From the NCBI RefSeq assembly GCF_022014495.1, contig NZ_JAKLSQ010000033.1, forward strand, positions 1 to 64,000: a stretch of DNA of 64,000 nt, in the 5' to 3' direction. Below the pieces are notes generated by a model. The model did not search any database. It was not told the origin of the DNA and saw only the letters and a program-made list of their open reading frames with translations. The translations under genes and the position numbers were made by a program. This DNA is from Sandaracinobacteroides sayramensis (lineage in GTDB: Bacteria > Pseudomonadota > Alphaproteobacteria > Sphingomonadales > Sphingomonadaceae). Positions 56,101 to 64,000 of the stretch are shown here, in pieces; position 1 is the stretch's first letter; each line of letters starts with the position of its first letter.

Positions 56101-57359
56101 TGCGCCTTCAGGCCATTGGCGCCCATCGGCCCGTTCTCGCCGGCGAAGCGCAAGCTGTCGGCGGCGACCGTCCAGCGGATGGCCGGATCCTTCATCGGCC
56201 CGTCCGCCGTCACCGTCGCCACCAGCCCGCTGCCCGAAAGCGCCGGATTCACCAGCGAAGGGTCTTTCAGCACCGCCTCCAGCCGCACGTCTTCCAGCGC
56301 ATTGCCGCTGGTGTCGACCAGCCCGCCCCCCGTCACCGCCAGCGCCGGACTGGTGGCGACGAACTTCAGGTCGAAACGGCCATCGGGGCGGGCGGCGGTG
56401 GCGTCGATCCGCACCGCCGGGCTGACGAGTTGCGCCAGATTTTCCGGCACGAAGGAAGCCGGCGCCACATCGCCCGTCACCCGGAAGCGGCCATCGTCCG
56501 CCTTGATCGAAAGCTCCGCCAGCCGGAGCCTGTTCTCGTCCGTGCCCAGATCGGCGCTCAACTGCCCGCGCCACAGCGTCCAGCTGCCGCTGCCGTTCGC
56601 CTGCACGCTCAGCGGCTGGTCCAGCCCGGCCAGCGTGGTGACGATTCCGCCCACCGGCGCCCTCAAGTCGGCTTCCAGCTCGAAACGGTTCCGGTCCGGC
56701 TCGGCGTCCAGCAGCAGCAGCAGCCGGTCGCCGCTGGCGGAAGCCGCCTGCATGTCCATGAGCAGCCGGCCCGAGCGGATGTCGGCCCGGCCGAGCGCCG
56801 TCAGCGTCTCCGCCCGGCCCAGCACCGGCTCCTCCACGACCAGCTTCTGGAACTCGAAGCGGCCGAGGCGGATGTCGATGTCGGGCAGCAGCGGATCGTC
56901 CGGATTGCGCGGGTTGACGCGCCACATCCTGAGCAGCCGGGTTTCCGGCACCAGCAGCCGGTTGATGCTGACGATCCGCCCGAAAAGGGTGATCGGCTCC
57001 CAGTCCACCTCGGCGCGGGGAATGATCGCCAGCGGGCCGTCCAGATCGTGGACGATGATGTCCACCATCTCGAAGCGGGACAGCAGCGAGCCGTCGATCC
57101 GCCCCACTTCGAAGCGCATGCCGCTTTCGGGCTGCAGCCCGGCGATCTGCCGCGCCACGAAGCCGCGCCCGCCCGGCGTTTCCGCCAGCCACCAGAGGCC
57201 GAGCGGAACGGCCGCCGCCGCCAGCAGGATCAGGAACAGCAATATTCCCAGCAGCCAGCGCCACCAGCTTCGCGAAGGCGGGGCCGCGAAATCGTCCGGC
57301 GCGCCGTCGGGCAGGCCGTCCGGCGGGGTGTCGGGCGGGGTGTCGGCGGCGTCGGCCAT
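53118..57359 (-). CDS. tamB: Translocation and assembly module subunit TamB
   Basis: 1413 residues. A cytoplasmic Pro/Asp-rich start and one membrane helix (about 34-57, LLGILLFLILLAAAAVPLGL) are followed by a very long repetitive beta-helical periplasmic part and a C-terminal DUF490 domain ending SVNVRYQREY. TamB is an AsmA-like bridge that carries phospholipids and helps outer-membrane protein assembly with TamA. Its ATG overlaps the tamA stop by one base (TGATG on the minus strand). Length is normal for alphaproteobacteria. Confidence 0.94.
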   Translation of the reverse strand: MADAADTPPDTPPDGLPDGAPDDFAAPPSRSWWRWLLGILLFLILLAAAAVPLGLWWLAETPGGRGFVARQIAGLQPESGMRFEVGRIDGSLLSRFEMVDIIVHDLDGPLAIIPRAEVDWEPITLFGRIVSINRLLVPETRLLRMWRVNPRNPDDPLLPDIDIRLGRFEFQKLVVEEPVLGRAETLTALGRADIRSGRLLMDMQAASASGDRLLLLLDAEPDRNRFELEADLRAPVGGIVTTLAGLDQPLSVQANGSGSWTLWRGQLSADLGTDENRLRLAELSIKADDGRFRVTGDVAPASFVPENLAQLVSPAVRIDATAARPDGRFDLKFVATSPALAVTGGGLVDTSGNALEDVRLEAVLKDPSLVNPALSGSGLVATVTADGPMKDPAIRWTVAADSLRFAGENGPMGANGLKAQGEVRLAAAGRPLSVPFEASAVSTVGLPPEMAALVDRPRLSGTLTYADGTLVGDQLSLTTTAMTANGNARLMPDGRATANLNARLARFEIPGVGPATVEASASIARAPGGSPAVNGRFTARSLGLTNASVQDFLGGLPTASGQFSLAPNGEIALSDAALSSPNLNVANATGRYDPASGRFAVDAAGRSRAYGPFTLTAAGTSTAPTATLKMPSPGFGFGVSNLVASLSPAPGGLLLVASGESPQGPLDGRVMVGMGEGKPLTLDIERAAIAGIAASGRLVQTAAGPFAGKLVVDGRGIDAIFALSDQGGVQRIDANARALQARLPLATPIGIAKGNARFTVLLVPERPHVTGAFRLSGVTRDGLLLTDVQGTANIAGTSGVATVNAKGRSRDGQPFAAVTRVQSVASGYAITLDGSVGKLPLKLDRPAQIVRVDGGWELKPARLQLPKGQVDAAGIWAKDRQLKLALRNVDLSILDLLRGDLGFGGVANGQVVIRSEPGALIPSGEANLTIVGLQRPGVTGITIPVDIKLAARSDGGGLVLGAQLSWQKNDLGRLVLKVDPGPGDNPADRFLQGRLTGGVRYNGPIEPLWALAGPEGQELKGAIAVGADFAGTPANPQLGGIARGKGLIYRNAAFGTEIVDLAFDGQFGGNLLKLNSITGRANGGTLGGSGVLRLGAEPSIDLRVELERARLANSDTLEFTLSGPLRLHGEGRGATLTGDLQVDSARIQLVQMNNSEVPQLQVRRAGEVVVPVSEPALSASNLKLDVRIRADDRVRVEGMGLDSQWRADIRVRGTANQPQLLGTATLTRGDFAFAGSDFDLTTGRVVFNGNPMDSSIDIRAQTQAEDVTAFVTIAGTAAKPEVRFSSQPSLPEDEILARLLFGSSVADLSVTEAVQLATAIAGLQSGVDTMGKIRRSVGVDRLRLVGDNAETGMGTGIAIGKRLTKNVYVEVLTDSQGNTLTTLQLTLSRIWSLFIEVSSVGNSSVNVRYQREY

Positions 57360-59476
57360 CAGAAGGCCTGGCCGATCGAGATGTAAAGGGCGATCTTCGG
57401 GTCGCGCGGGCTGCGGTTCACCGCCCGGGCGATGTCGAAGCGGATCGGCCCGAAGCTGGTGAAGTAACGGCCGCCGACTCCGACGCCGAAGCGCATGCCG
57501 TCGAGCGTCGGCGTGGGGTCGGGGGAAACCGAGCCGGCGTCCACGAAGCCCACCACGCCGAAATCGCCGAAGCGGTAACGGCCTTCCACGCTGCCTTCCA
57601 GCAGGCCGCGCCCGCCGATCGGCCGGTCGTTGGAGCCCAATATGCCGACGCCCTGATAATCATAGCCGCGCACCGAGCCGCCGCCGCCCGCATAGAGCCG
57701 GCGGGTGGGGGCGATGTTCACGAGGTCGGCGCCGACGATGCTGCCGACCCGCGCCCGCCCGGCCAGCACGAAATCGTCGCGGATGCGCTGATAGCCGGAG
57801 CCTTCCAGGAACATCCGGGCGTAGGTTTCCACCCGCTTGCCCTCGCGGGAGATTTCCGGGTTCATCTCCAGCTTCAGCCGATAGCCCTTGGTCGGGTCCA
57901 GGAGGTCGTTGGAACGGTCATAGCCCAGCGTGCCGGGAATGGAGACGAAGAGGAAGGTCCGCTTGGGCAGTTCCGGGTCGTCCGGCAGGATGGCGCGCGA
58001 CTGCTCGCGAGACGCGCCAAGGCCGAAGCCGAGCGACCAGGTCCAGCGCTTCTGCCAGATCGGGGTCGACTGGCGGGCGATCTCGGCGGTGACCGCCAGC
58101 GTCTGGGCCTTATAGGCCGGCGGCGTCAGATTGGCGATGTCGGCGCCCAGCGCCAGCGTCCGGTCGCGCTGGCGCCAATTGCCCATCAGCAGGTCGGCGG
58201 CCAGCCGCTGCTCCTCGGTGCCCAGCACGGCGCGGGTGGTGAGGGTGCCTTCGGGCCGGATGAAGTTGCGATGCCGCCAGCTTCCCTCGGCGCGGAAGCC
58301 TTCCTGCGAGGCATAGCCGACCTGGCCCGACAGCAGCCGCTGCGGCCCGCGGTTGCCGACGATGCGGATCTCGGTGACCGCGCGGCCGTCCGGCTCGCGC
58401 AGGCCGCTGTCGACGGGGGAAACGGTCACGCCGCCGAACTGCTGCGTGGCGATCAGCGCCCGGCGCAGGTCGTCCACCATGCGCACGTCATAAGGCTCGC
58501 CCGCCTCGAATCGGGCGATCACCCGGGCATGGTCTTCCGAGAAGGGCTGGAAGCCGGACATGCGGATCGGCCCGAACACCCCGGCCGGGCCGATGTCGCC
58601 GGTCAGAAGGTAGCTGCCCGTCGGCTCCGTCTGGTCCAGCACCACGTCGCGGGCGCCGATCTCGGCGAAGGGGTAGCCGCTCTCGTTCAGCTTGCGCAGC
58701 AGCGCGCCTTCGGATTCCTCGACGGCGATGGCGCGAATCGGCTCGCCCACCTTCAGGCCGAAGCCTTCGGCCAGCTCCGGCCGCTCGGTCGGAATAAGAT
58801 CGAGGGCGATCTCGCTCCAGCGATAGCGCTCGCCGGGCATCGTCTGCAGCCGCACGTCCGCCCTGCCTTCGCCGGTGACCGAGACGCTGGCCTCCGTCTC
58901 GCCGGAATACCAGCCTTCCGAGAACAGCAGCCGCTGCATCAGCAGCTTGTCGGAATTGGTCCGCGAGGCGAGCTGGGCGGCGGTCGCCGTCTGGTTCTCG
59001 CCGCGCACCAGCGCGGAGAGGCGGCGGAAGCTGCCCTCCAGCCCGGTCCCGTCCAGCCCGTCCACATGCGTCCGGTAGCGGATGCCTTCCTGCGCCACTT
59101 CGGTGAACTTGAAATCGGCGCTGGGCGCCGGATCGAAGCCTTGCAGGGAAGGCAGCGGCGCCAGCAGCGCCGGGTCGAGCGGGGCCACGGGATCCATGGC
59201 GAGCGGCTCGCCGAAATCGACCGGCGGCAGTTCGGTGGCGGTGGGGATTTCGGGAAGCGGCGCGAACAGGTCGTCGGCGTCCGCCAGCAGCGGGACATCC
59301 CGCACGGCAAAGGGCTCGGAGGCGGTTTCGGGCGCCGCCTGCGGTGCCGATATTTCCTGCGGTGTTTCCTGTGGTGTTTCGGGGGGCGCTACCTGCGCCG
59401 CCACGGGCCCCGCGTGCAGCAACAGCAGCGTTGCAGCGGAAAACAGGCGGGAAGAGCGCGGTCGAACAGGCAGCAC
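57359..59476 (-). CDS. tamA: Translocation and assembly module subunit TamA (BamA family)
   Basis: 705 residues. A signal peptide ends near GPVAAQ (residue 28). A low-complexity Pro/Glu/Thr linker (about 29-55) precedes three POTRA-like repeats and an Omp85 barrel. The barrel includes RRLYAGGGGSVRGYDYQGVG, the conserved VRGY lid motif, and ends in a Phe (ISIGQAF). It forms the outer-membrane part of TAM with TamB. The start is GTG 59476. The linker is longer than in typical TamA. Confidence 0.92.
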   Translation of the reverse strand: MLPVRPRSSRLFSAATLLLLHAGPVAAQVAPPETPQETPQEISAPQAAPETASEPFAVRDVPLLADADDLFAPLPEIPTATELPPVDFGEPLAMDPVAPLDPALLAPLPSLQGFDPAPSADFKFTEVAQEGIRYRTHVDGLDGTGLEGSFRRLSALVRGENQTATAAQLASRTNSDKLLMQRLLFSEGWYSGETEASVSVTGEGRADVRLQTMPGERYRWSEIALDLIPTERPELAEGFGLKVGEPIRAIAVEESEGALLRKLNESGYPFAEIGARDVVLDQTEPTGSYLLTGDIGPAGVFGPIRMSGFQPFSEDHARVIARFEAGEPYDVRMVDDLRRALIATQQFGGVTVSPVDSGLREPDGRAVTEIRIVGNRGPQRLLSGQVGYASQEGFRAEGSWRHRNFIRPEGTLTTRAVLGTEEQRLAADLLMGNWRQRDRTLALGADIANLTPPAYKAQTLAVTAEIARQSTPIWQKRWTWSLGFGLGASREQSRAILPDDPELPKRTFLFVSIPGTLGYDRSNDLLDPTKGYRLKLEMNPEISREGKRVETYARMFLEGSGYQRIRDDFVLAGRARVGSIVGADLVNIAPTRRLYAGGGGSVRGYDYQGVGILGSNDRPIGGRGLLEGSVEGRYRFGDFGVVGFVDAGSVSPDPTPTLDGMRFGVGVGGRYFTSFGPIRFDIARAVNRSPRDPKIALYISIGQAF

Positions 59477-59599
59477 GGCCGCACAAAGCCCTGAAGTGCG
59501 GAAATAGGCAAGCGAAAGCGCAGGGAAAAGGCGGGGGCTGGCGGCAGGGCGCCCATCCCGCTAGGCAGGCGGCCGTTTCCAAGGGAAAGGAAAGCCAGA

Positions 59600-60046
59600 A
59601 TGCCCGACCATCTGAAGATGAAGCTGGAAAACGGCGACGTCACCATCCGCCTGCGTCCGGACCTCGCCCCGGGCCATGTGGCGCGCATCGTGGAGCTCGC
59701 CGACAGCGGCTTTTACGACGGCATCGTCTTCCACCGGGTGATTCCCGGCTTCATGGCGCAAGGCGGCTGCCCGAACGGCCGCGGCACCGGCGGCTCGAAC
59801 CTGCCCGATCTGAAGGCGGAATTCTCGGCCGAGCCGCATGTGCGCGGCGTCTGCTCCATGGCCCGCACCTCCAATCCGGACAGCGCCAACAGCCAGTTCT
59901 TCATCTGCTTCGACGACGCCCGCTTCCTGGACCGGCAATATACGGTGTGGGGCGAAGTGACCGAGGGCATGGAGCATATCGACGCGCTGCCCAAGGGGGA
60001 GCCGCCGCGCGAGCCGGGGAAGATCGTGGAACTGAGGAGTTTTTAA
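59600..60046 (+). CDS. Cyclophilin-type peptidyl-prolyl isomerase
   Basis: 148 residues without a signal peptide, so cytoplasmic. The single cyclophilin domain has FHRVIPGFMAQGG, SMARTSNPDSANSQFFICF and FLDRQYTVWGEVTEGM. It catalyses proline isomerisation. AAGGAAAG precedes the ATG. Divergent from tamA with a 123-base gap. Terminator hairpins follow. Confidence 0.94.
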   Translation: MPDHLKMKLENGDVTIRLRPDLAPGHVARIVELADSGFYDGIVFHRVIPGFMAQGGCPNGRGTGGSNLPDLKAEFSAEPHVRGVCSMARTSNPDSANSQFFICFDDARFLDRQYTVWGEVTEGMEHIDALPKGEPPREPGKIVELRSF

Positions 60047-60130
60047 TTCCGAAGGCGGCCGCGACCTGGAGGAGGATTGCGCAGCAATCGTCCGAAGGCT
60101 CGCGGACTCGCCGAAGGAACGGCCGGCTGA

Positions 60131-60203
60131 GTCCGGGCCCCATCAGGCCCGGACCAGTCCGACGCGGCGAGGCTTGGCCTCGCCTTTCTTCTTTCTTTTT
60201 TCC
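60131..60203 (+). terminator. Tandem hairpins and T-rich tract after the cyclophilin gene
   Basis: GTCCGGGCC (60131) pairs with GGCCCGGAC (60146-60154), then GCGAGGC pairs with GCCTCGC at 60167-60183 around TTG, followed by a CT-rich run with six Ts. The second hairpin with its tract is the likely terminator. The gap 60047-60130 contains no gene I can support. Confidence 0.75.
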
Positions 60204-60239
60204 TTCTGACCCAGCCGGACTCGCGCGGCTTCGCCGCCC

Positions 60240-60686
60240 CTATCGCCGCGCCTTGATCGAGCGCCCGTCCGCCGTCGTCAGCGTCAGCACGCCGTCGGCC
60301 GCCACGGTATAGCCGGTCACATCGCCCAGCGTCTTCAGGAACAGCCCTTCCTGCTGCATCAGCGGATCCGGGCAGGCCATCATGGTGGAGGCCATCTGCG
60401 AGAATTCCAGCTTCAGCCCGTCCGGCGCGACGGTGTAGCCGCCCATGAAGCGGTTGCAGCTTCCGGCGCCGGCCACGCGGCCGTCCTCGAACAGGATGGT
60501 CGGCTTGGAATCGGCGACGATCGGCTTTCCGGCGATTTCGAACACCGCCCATTCCGCGCCCAGCAGCGCCGCGCCGCCCGTGGGGGCGGCCGGAGTCGTC
60601 TGCGCCTGCGGGGCCGGCGAAGGGCTGCAGGCGGCGAGCGTGCCGATGGCGGCCATCATCATCACTCCCTTCAGAAAGTCTGGCAT
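60240..60686 (-). CDS. META-domain lipoprotein (HslJ-like)
   Basis: 148 residues. A lipobox LAAC gives Cys20 as the lipidation site after a short signal. A Pro/Thr linker is followed by a META domain with EWAVFEIAGKPI, ILFEDGRVAGAGSCNRFMGGY and MASTMMACPDPLMQQE. HslJ-type META proteins are linked to stress and novobiocin tolerance in E. coli. GGAGAAGAAG precedes the ATG at 60686. The next gene upstream on this strand (DUF4239) ends 13 bases before it. Confidence 0.88.
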   Translation of the reverse strand: MPDFLKGVMMMAAIGTLAACSPSPAPQAQTTPAAPTGGAALLGAEWAVFEIAGKPIVADSKPTILFEDGRVAGAGSCNRFMGGYTVAPDGLKLEFSQMASTMMACPDPLMQQEGLFLKTLGDVTGYTVAADGVLTLTTADGRSIKARR

Positions 60687-60699
60687 TCTTCTTCTCCGT

Positions 60700-61521
60700 T
60701 CATGGGTGTTGGGATGCGGTCGAAACGGCCTTCGCGGCGCGCAACTGGTCCTGCACTTCCAGCAGCGGCGTCAGCGGCGTGGCGATCGTGCCGGAACGCG
60801 GCCGGTTGAGGTCGGCGATCAGCATCAGCACCAGGGTCAGCAGCAGGATGAGCTCGGTCGAGGCCATGAAATGCGCGCCCACCATCCGCCCGCTCACATA
60901 GCCGATGAGGATCAGGCTGAATATGGGAAACAGGATCAGCAGCAGCACCAGCGTCGGCGGCAGGCGGTTGGCGAGCGCGGCGTCGCGCACCATCGCCGCG
61001 TCGAACATGCCGTTCACGCTTTCCACCACCAGCAGCCGCACCGCCGTGTCGGGCACCGACGGCCCGACCGAGATGATATGCGTCCACATCCGCGCCGCCG
61101 CCTTCGCCGTCTCCGCATGGGCGCGCGCCACGGATTCGCTGTCCTCGCCCATCCGCCCCACCGTCAGCCGCGCGTCCAGATAGCGCTCCAGCTCGGCAAG
61201 GGTGGTGGCGCGCAGGGCCGGCGGCATCAGGTCCGCCCGATAGACGACGGTGCTGATGGCATTGGCTTCGTTCAGCGTCGCCGTGCGCCGCCCGTCGTAG
61301 CGGGAAACCGCCATCGAAACGGTGAAGCCCAACAGCAGCGCCAGAAGGCCGAGCGAGGCGGAAATGATGAAGCCCGGCTCGCTGCCGCCGGCGCCGTCGC
61401 GCGGGGCCGAGCGATTCCTCAGCCAGCGGCCCGCGAAGGCCGCCAGCCAGAACAGCAGGAAGAACAATGGCCCCAGCAGCCACAGAGGCGACGCCTCCAG
61501 AGCGTTGGCGAGGGCCTGCAC
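60700..61521 (-). CDS. DUF4239 bestrophin-like membrane protein
   Basis: 273 residues with membrane helices near 13-30, 48-70, 190-214 and 220-240. The first pair is followed by the family element TVSMAVSRYDGRRTATLNEA and the last by LIADLNRPRSG. DUF4239 is annotated as bestrophin-like; an ion-channel role is possible but unproven. The start is GTG at 61521, one base after the mscL stop on the same strand, so it is likely co-translated with mscL. Confidence 0.82.
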   Translation of the reverse strand: MQALANALEASPLWLLGPLFFLLFWLAAFAGRWLRNRSAPRDGAGGSEPGFIISASLGLLALLLGFTVSMAVSRYDGRRTATLNEANAISTVVYRADLMPPALRATTLAELERYLDARLTVGRMGEDSESVARAHAETAKAAARMWTHIISVGPSVPDTAVRLLVVESVNGMFDAAMVRDAALANRLPPTLVLLLILFPIFSLILIGYVSGRMVGAHFMASTELILLLTLVLMLIADLNRPRSGTIATPLTPLLEVQDQLRAAKAVSTASQHP

Positions 61522-61522
61522 G

Positions 61523-61945
61523 CTATTTCTTCAGGCTGTCGCGGATTTCCCGCAGCAGCAGCACGTCTTCCGGCGTCGGCGCCGCTTCCGGTTCCAGCCC
61601 GCGGAAGAAGCGGTTGGCATATCGGGCGATGAGGAACACGGCGAAGGCCAGGATCAGGAAGTTCAGGAAGGCGGTGATGAACGCGCCATAGCCGAGCGTG
61701 GCGATGCCGGCTTCCTTCAGCGCCTCATAGCTTCTGGGGTTGCCGGTGAAATCGGCGGGAATGCTGCCGAGGCGAATGAAATTCTCGGAAAAGTCCGGCG
61801 TGCCGGTGATCGCCGAGATCAGCGGCATGATGAGGTCGTCGGTCAGCGAGCTGACGATGGTGCCGAACGCGCCACCGATGATCACACCCACCGCCAGATC
61901 GAGCACATTGCCCCGCGCGATGAATGCCTTGAATTCCTTGAGCAT
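61523..61945 (-). CDS. mscL: Large-conductance mechanosensitive channel
   Basis: 140 residues. It opens MLKEFKAFIARGNVLDLAVG, the MscL N-helix and first membrane segment, then AITGTPDFSENFI loop and a second helix FITAFLNFLILAFAVFLI, and ends in a charged C-helix. It releases solutes in hypo-osmotic shock. The ATG at 61945 follows GGGGGCAAGG; the longer frame to 62146 would run through the promoter area of lemA and is rejected. Confidence 0.95.
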   Translation of the reverse strand: MLKEFKAFIARGNVLDLAVGVIIGGAFGTIVSSLTDDLIMPLISAITGTPDFSENFIRLGSIPADFTGNPRSYEALKEAGIATLGYGAFITAFLNFLILAFAVFLIARYANRFFRGLEPEAAPTPEDVLLLREIRDSLKK

Positions 61946-62106
61946 CCTTGCCCCCAAGCTGAAATTGGTCCGAACCCCACTCTTTCGCGGCCGCGCCGGC
62001 TTTGCAAGCGGCTTTCGGCGTTCCTGTCCGCGCGGCTCCCTCTTGACGCGCGCGGCGCGGCGCGGTTCAGTCCCCCCGGGTTTCCGCCTTTCAGGGGTCA
62101 TATTCC

Positions 62107-62691
62107 ATGCGCGCACTTCGTATCGCCCTTCCGCTTCTGGCCGCACTTTCGCTTTCCGCCTGCGGTTTCAACACCATCCCCACCAAGGAGGAGCAGGTGA
62201 ACGCGTCCTGGGGCGAGGTGGAGAACCAGTATCAGCGCCGCGCCGACCTGATTCCCAATCTGGTCGCCACCGTGCAGGGCTACGCCAAGCAGGAGCAGGA
62301 CGTGCTCGTCGGCGTGACGGAAGCGCGCGCCAAGGCGACGCAGACGACGCTCCAGCCCGGCGACCTGTCGGACCCGGCGAAGGTCGCCGCCTTCCAGCAG
62401 GCGCAGGACGGGCTTTCCTCCGCGCTGTCGCGGCTGATGGTGGTGGTGGAAAAATACCCCGACCTGAAGTCGAACCAGAATTTCCTGACGCTGCAATCGC
62501 AGCTGGAAGGCACGGAAAACCGCATTTCGGTCGCCCGGCGCGACTATAACCAGTCGGTTCAGGCCTATAACACCGAAATCCGCACCTTCCCGTCGATCGT
62601 CGCGGCGAAGACCATCTACGGCTCCAAGCCGAAGGAGCCGTTCAAGGCCACGACCGCGAACGCCGAACAAGCGCCGCAAGTGAAGTTCTGA
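62107..62691 (+). CDS. lemA: LemA family lipoprotein
   Basis: 194 residues. The N-terminal signal ends in LSAC, so Cys19 may be lipidated. A four-helix LemA body follows with NQYQRRADLIPNLVATVQGY and RRDYNQSVQAYNTEI. LemA is an envelope protein of uncertain function, found next to TPM/YgcG genes as here. The TPM gene begins two bases after its stop. Confidence 0.94.
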   Translation: MRALRIALPLLAALSLSACGFNTIPTKEEQVNASWGEVENQYQRRADLIPNLVATVQGYAKQEQDVLVGVTEARAKATQTTLQPGDLSDPAKVAAFQQAQDGLSSALSRLMVVVEKYPDLKSNQNFLTLQSQLEGTENRISVARRDYNQSVQAYNTEIRTFPSIVAAKTIYGSKPKEPFKATTANAEQAPQVKF

Positions 62692-62693
62692 CG

Positions 62694-63476
62694 ATGCGGC
62701 GCCTTCTGGCGCTGCTGCTCCTGCTCCTCGCCGCGCCCCTCGCGGCGCAGGAGTTTCCGGCGCTCACCGGCCGCGTCGTCGACGCGGCCGACATCCTGCC
62801 ACCGGATGTCGAAGCCCGGATCAGCGCGCGTTCCGAACAGATCGAGAAACAGTCGGGCACGCAGCTCGTGGTGGCGACCGTGCCCAGCCTCCAGGGCTAT
62901 GAGATAGAGGAATATGGCTACCGCCTCGGCCGCCAGTGGGGAATCGGCCAGAAGCGCGAGGCGGGGAAGGGCGACAATGGCGTCATCCTGCTGGTCGCCC
63001 CCAACGAGCGCCGGGTGCGAATCGAAGTCGGCTACGGCCTTGAGCCGATCCTGACCGACGCGCTGTCCAGCCTGATCATCCAGAACCAGATCCTGCCGCA
63101 GTTCCGCGCCGGCAACATGCCGGCCGGCGTCGAAGCGGGCTTCGCTTCCATCGCCCGGCAGGTGGAGCTTCCGCCTGAAGAAGCCGCGAAGAATGTGAAC
63201 GCCGCCGAGCAGCAGGCCGCCAGCCAACAGGGCGGCTTCCCCATAGGCCTCATCTTCTTCCTCATCCTGCTGGGCATCTGGTTCCTCCTGGCCTCGCGTC
63301 GCTCCAAGGGCGGCCGCAAGGCCCGTCGCGGCGGCCCGATCGTCATCTGGGGCCCGGGCATGGGCGGCGGCTGGGGCGGCGGCGGCGGTGGCTGGGGCGG
63401 AGGAGGCTTCGGCGGCGGCGGCTTCGGTGGAGGCGGCGGCGGCTTCGGCGGCGGAGGGGCAAGCGGCGGATGGTAG
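62694..63476 (+). CDS. TPM-domain (YgcG-like) membrane protein
   Basis: 260 residues. A signal peptide (to about APLAAQE) is followed by a TPM domain with LTGRVVDAADILPPDVEARI, GDNGVILLVAPNERRVRIEV and GYGLEPILTDA, then a membrane helix (IGLIFFLILLGIWFLLA), a basic patch and a tail of almost pure Gly with Trp and Phe. It acts in the envelope; function unknown, often encoded with lemA. The next TPM gene overlaps its stop. Confidence 0.92.
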   Translation: MRRLLALLLLLLAAPLAAQEFPALTGRVVDAADILPPDVEARISARSEQIEKQSGTQLVVATVPSLQGYEIEEYGYRLGRQWGIGQKREAGKGDNGVILLVAPNERRVRIEVGYGLEPILTDALSSLIIQNQILPQFRAGNMPAGVEAGFASIARQVELPPEEAAKNVNAAEQQAASQQGGFPIGLIFFLILLGIWFLLASRRSKGGRKARRGGPIVIWGPGMGGGWGGGGGGWGGGGFGGGGFGGGGGGFGGGGASGGW

Positions 63477-64000
63477 GCTGGTTCACCCCCGACGCGGAAA
63501 CCCGGATCGCCGCGGCCATCGCCGCGGCCGAATCCACGACTTCGGGCGAGATCGTCTGCACCTATTCGTCCGAGCGGCACCGCTATGTCGAATGGGTGCT
63601 GGCGCTGGCGGCGGTCACGGCTTTCCTCGTCCCGCTCGCCGCAACCCTCCTGGGCTTCGGGCCGAGCGACTGGGCCGCCTTCGTCGGCATCTGGCAGTCG
63701 GAACCGCTCAACGACCGGCAGACGGTGGAAATCTACGCGCTGGCGCAGGTGGTCGTGCTGCTGCTGACGACGCTGGCGCTCTGGTGGTCGCCGCTCGCCC
63801 AGCGCTTCGCGCCGCTTTCCATGCGCCGCGAGCGGGTGCACGAAATCGCCCTCAAACAGTTCCTGACGCGCGGAATCCACTTGACCGCCGAGCGCACCGG
63901 CGTGCTGATCCACGTCTCGGTCGAGGACCATGTGGTGGAAGTGATCGCCGACGAAGGCATCTACTCGAAGGTCCAGCCGGACCATTGGGGCGAAACCGCC
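63470..64000 (+). CDS. Second TPM-domain membrane protein, 3' end beyond the window
   Basis: At least 177 residues, still open at the window end. It opens MVGWFTPDAETRIAAAIAAA and SGEIVCTYSS, a TPM-like start without a signal peptide. Two membrane helices follow (near 43-65 and 90-110), then EIALKQFLTRGIHLTAERTG and HVSVEDHVVEVIADEG, the typical TPM core of the DUF5922/TPM group. The ATG at 63470 overlaps the previous stop (ATGGTAG). It forms a lemA-TPM-TPM operon. Confidence 0.88.
   Translation, partial: MVGWFTPDAETRIAAAIAAAESTTSGEIVCTYSSERHRYVEWVLALAAVTAFLVPLAATLLGFGPSDWAAFVGIWQSEPLNDRQTVEIYALAQVVVLLLTTLALWWSPLAQRFAPLSMRRERVHEIALKQFLTRGIHLTAERTGVLIHVSVEDHVVEVIADEGIYSKVQPDHWGETA

Noticed and set aside
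52777-57386. Two open frames above 1400 codons on either strand over tamB
   Set aside because: Both are shadows: one Arg/Gly-rich, one His/Gln/Arg-rich low complexity. The frame with the membrane helix and DUF490 end is tamB.
63345-63473. Tandem DNA repeat at the end of the TPM gene
   Set aside because: The GGC-rich stretch encodes a normal Gly/Phe/Trp tail of the family; codon order is irregular, so it is a protein feature.

Overview
The window reads as chromosome of a high-GC alphaproteobacterium, most likely a member of the Sphingomonadales. The markers are a DUF2093 protein after xseA, HdaA, COQ9 and COQ7 ubiquinone proteins, a class I lysyl-tRNA synthetase, two PEPxxWA-CTERM anchored proteins, TonB-dependent receptors (TBDRs) of the C-x9-C 'CVPIN' type, and a short palindromic repeat family built on GTCACCCCGGGCTTGACCC. 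No phage, integrase, insertion sequence, CRISPR array, rRNA or tRNA was found.

Layout. 1-772: the 3' end of xseA and a DUF2093 gene. 773-12000: a visibly less GC-rich accessory block with two long TBDRs and four different 2-oxoglutarate/Fe(II) oxygenase-type proteins, two compact and two with helical-repeat N-termini. 12061-19479: clpB, feoAB, coq9, rpsU, an FKBP isomerase and a DUF805 protein. 19532-30735: a secreted protein of unknown function, a DOPA-dioxygenase-like enzyme, an MBL hydrolase, an Atm1-type exporter, mlaEF, sixA, a DinG-like helicase and lysK. 30732-38135: a secreted repeat protein, two PEP-CTERM proteins, a DUF885 peptidase, and rplU-rpmA-obgE-proB. 38262-49547: the tightly overlapped run proA-nadD-rsfS-rlmH, then ctpA-dsbB-coq7, a pseudouridine synthase, an MFS exporter, hdaA with a DUF2066 gene, and purMN. 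49696-64000: an envelope-biased stretch with secreted proteins, an amidase, tamAB, a cyclophilin, a META lipoprotein, DUF4239, mscL, and lemA followed by two TPM-domain genes, the last cut by the window end.

How the genes work together. The housekeeping part is ordinary and dense, with many ATGA, TGATG or TTGA stop/start overlaps pointing to translational coupling. Four start-codon details need care: rlmH appears to start at CTG, nadD and rsfS start at TTG inside the previous stop, and the lysK and helicase start codons overlap head to head in one CATG.

Most worth attention are (i) the TBDR/2OG-oxygenase cluster, which looks like an uptake-and-oxidation or receptor-modification module; (ii) TonB-box-like motifs inside two exported proteins that are not receptors; (iii) a five-copy palindromic repeat always placed behind genes, one copy supplying the stop codon of purN; and (iv) the absence of an EnvC-like gene from the rlmH-ctpA interval.
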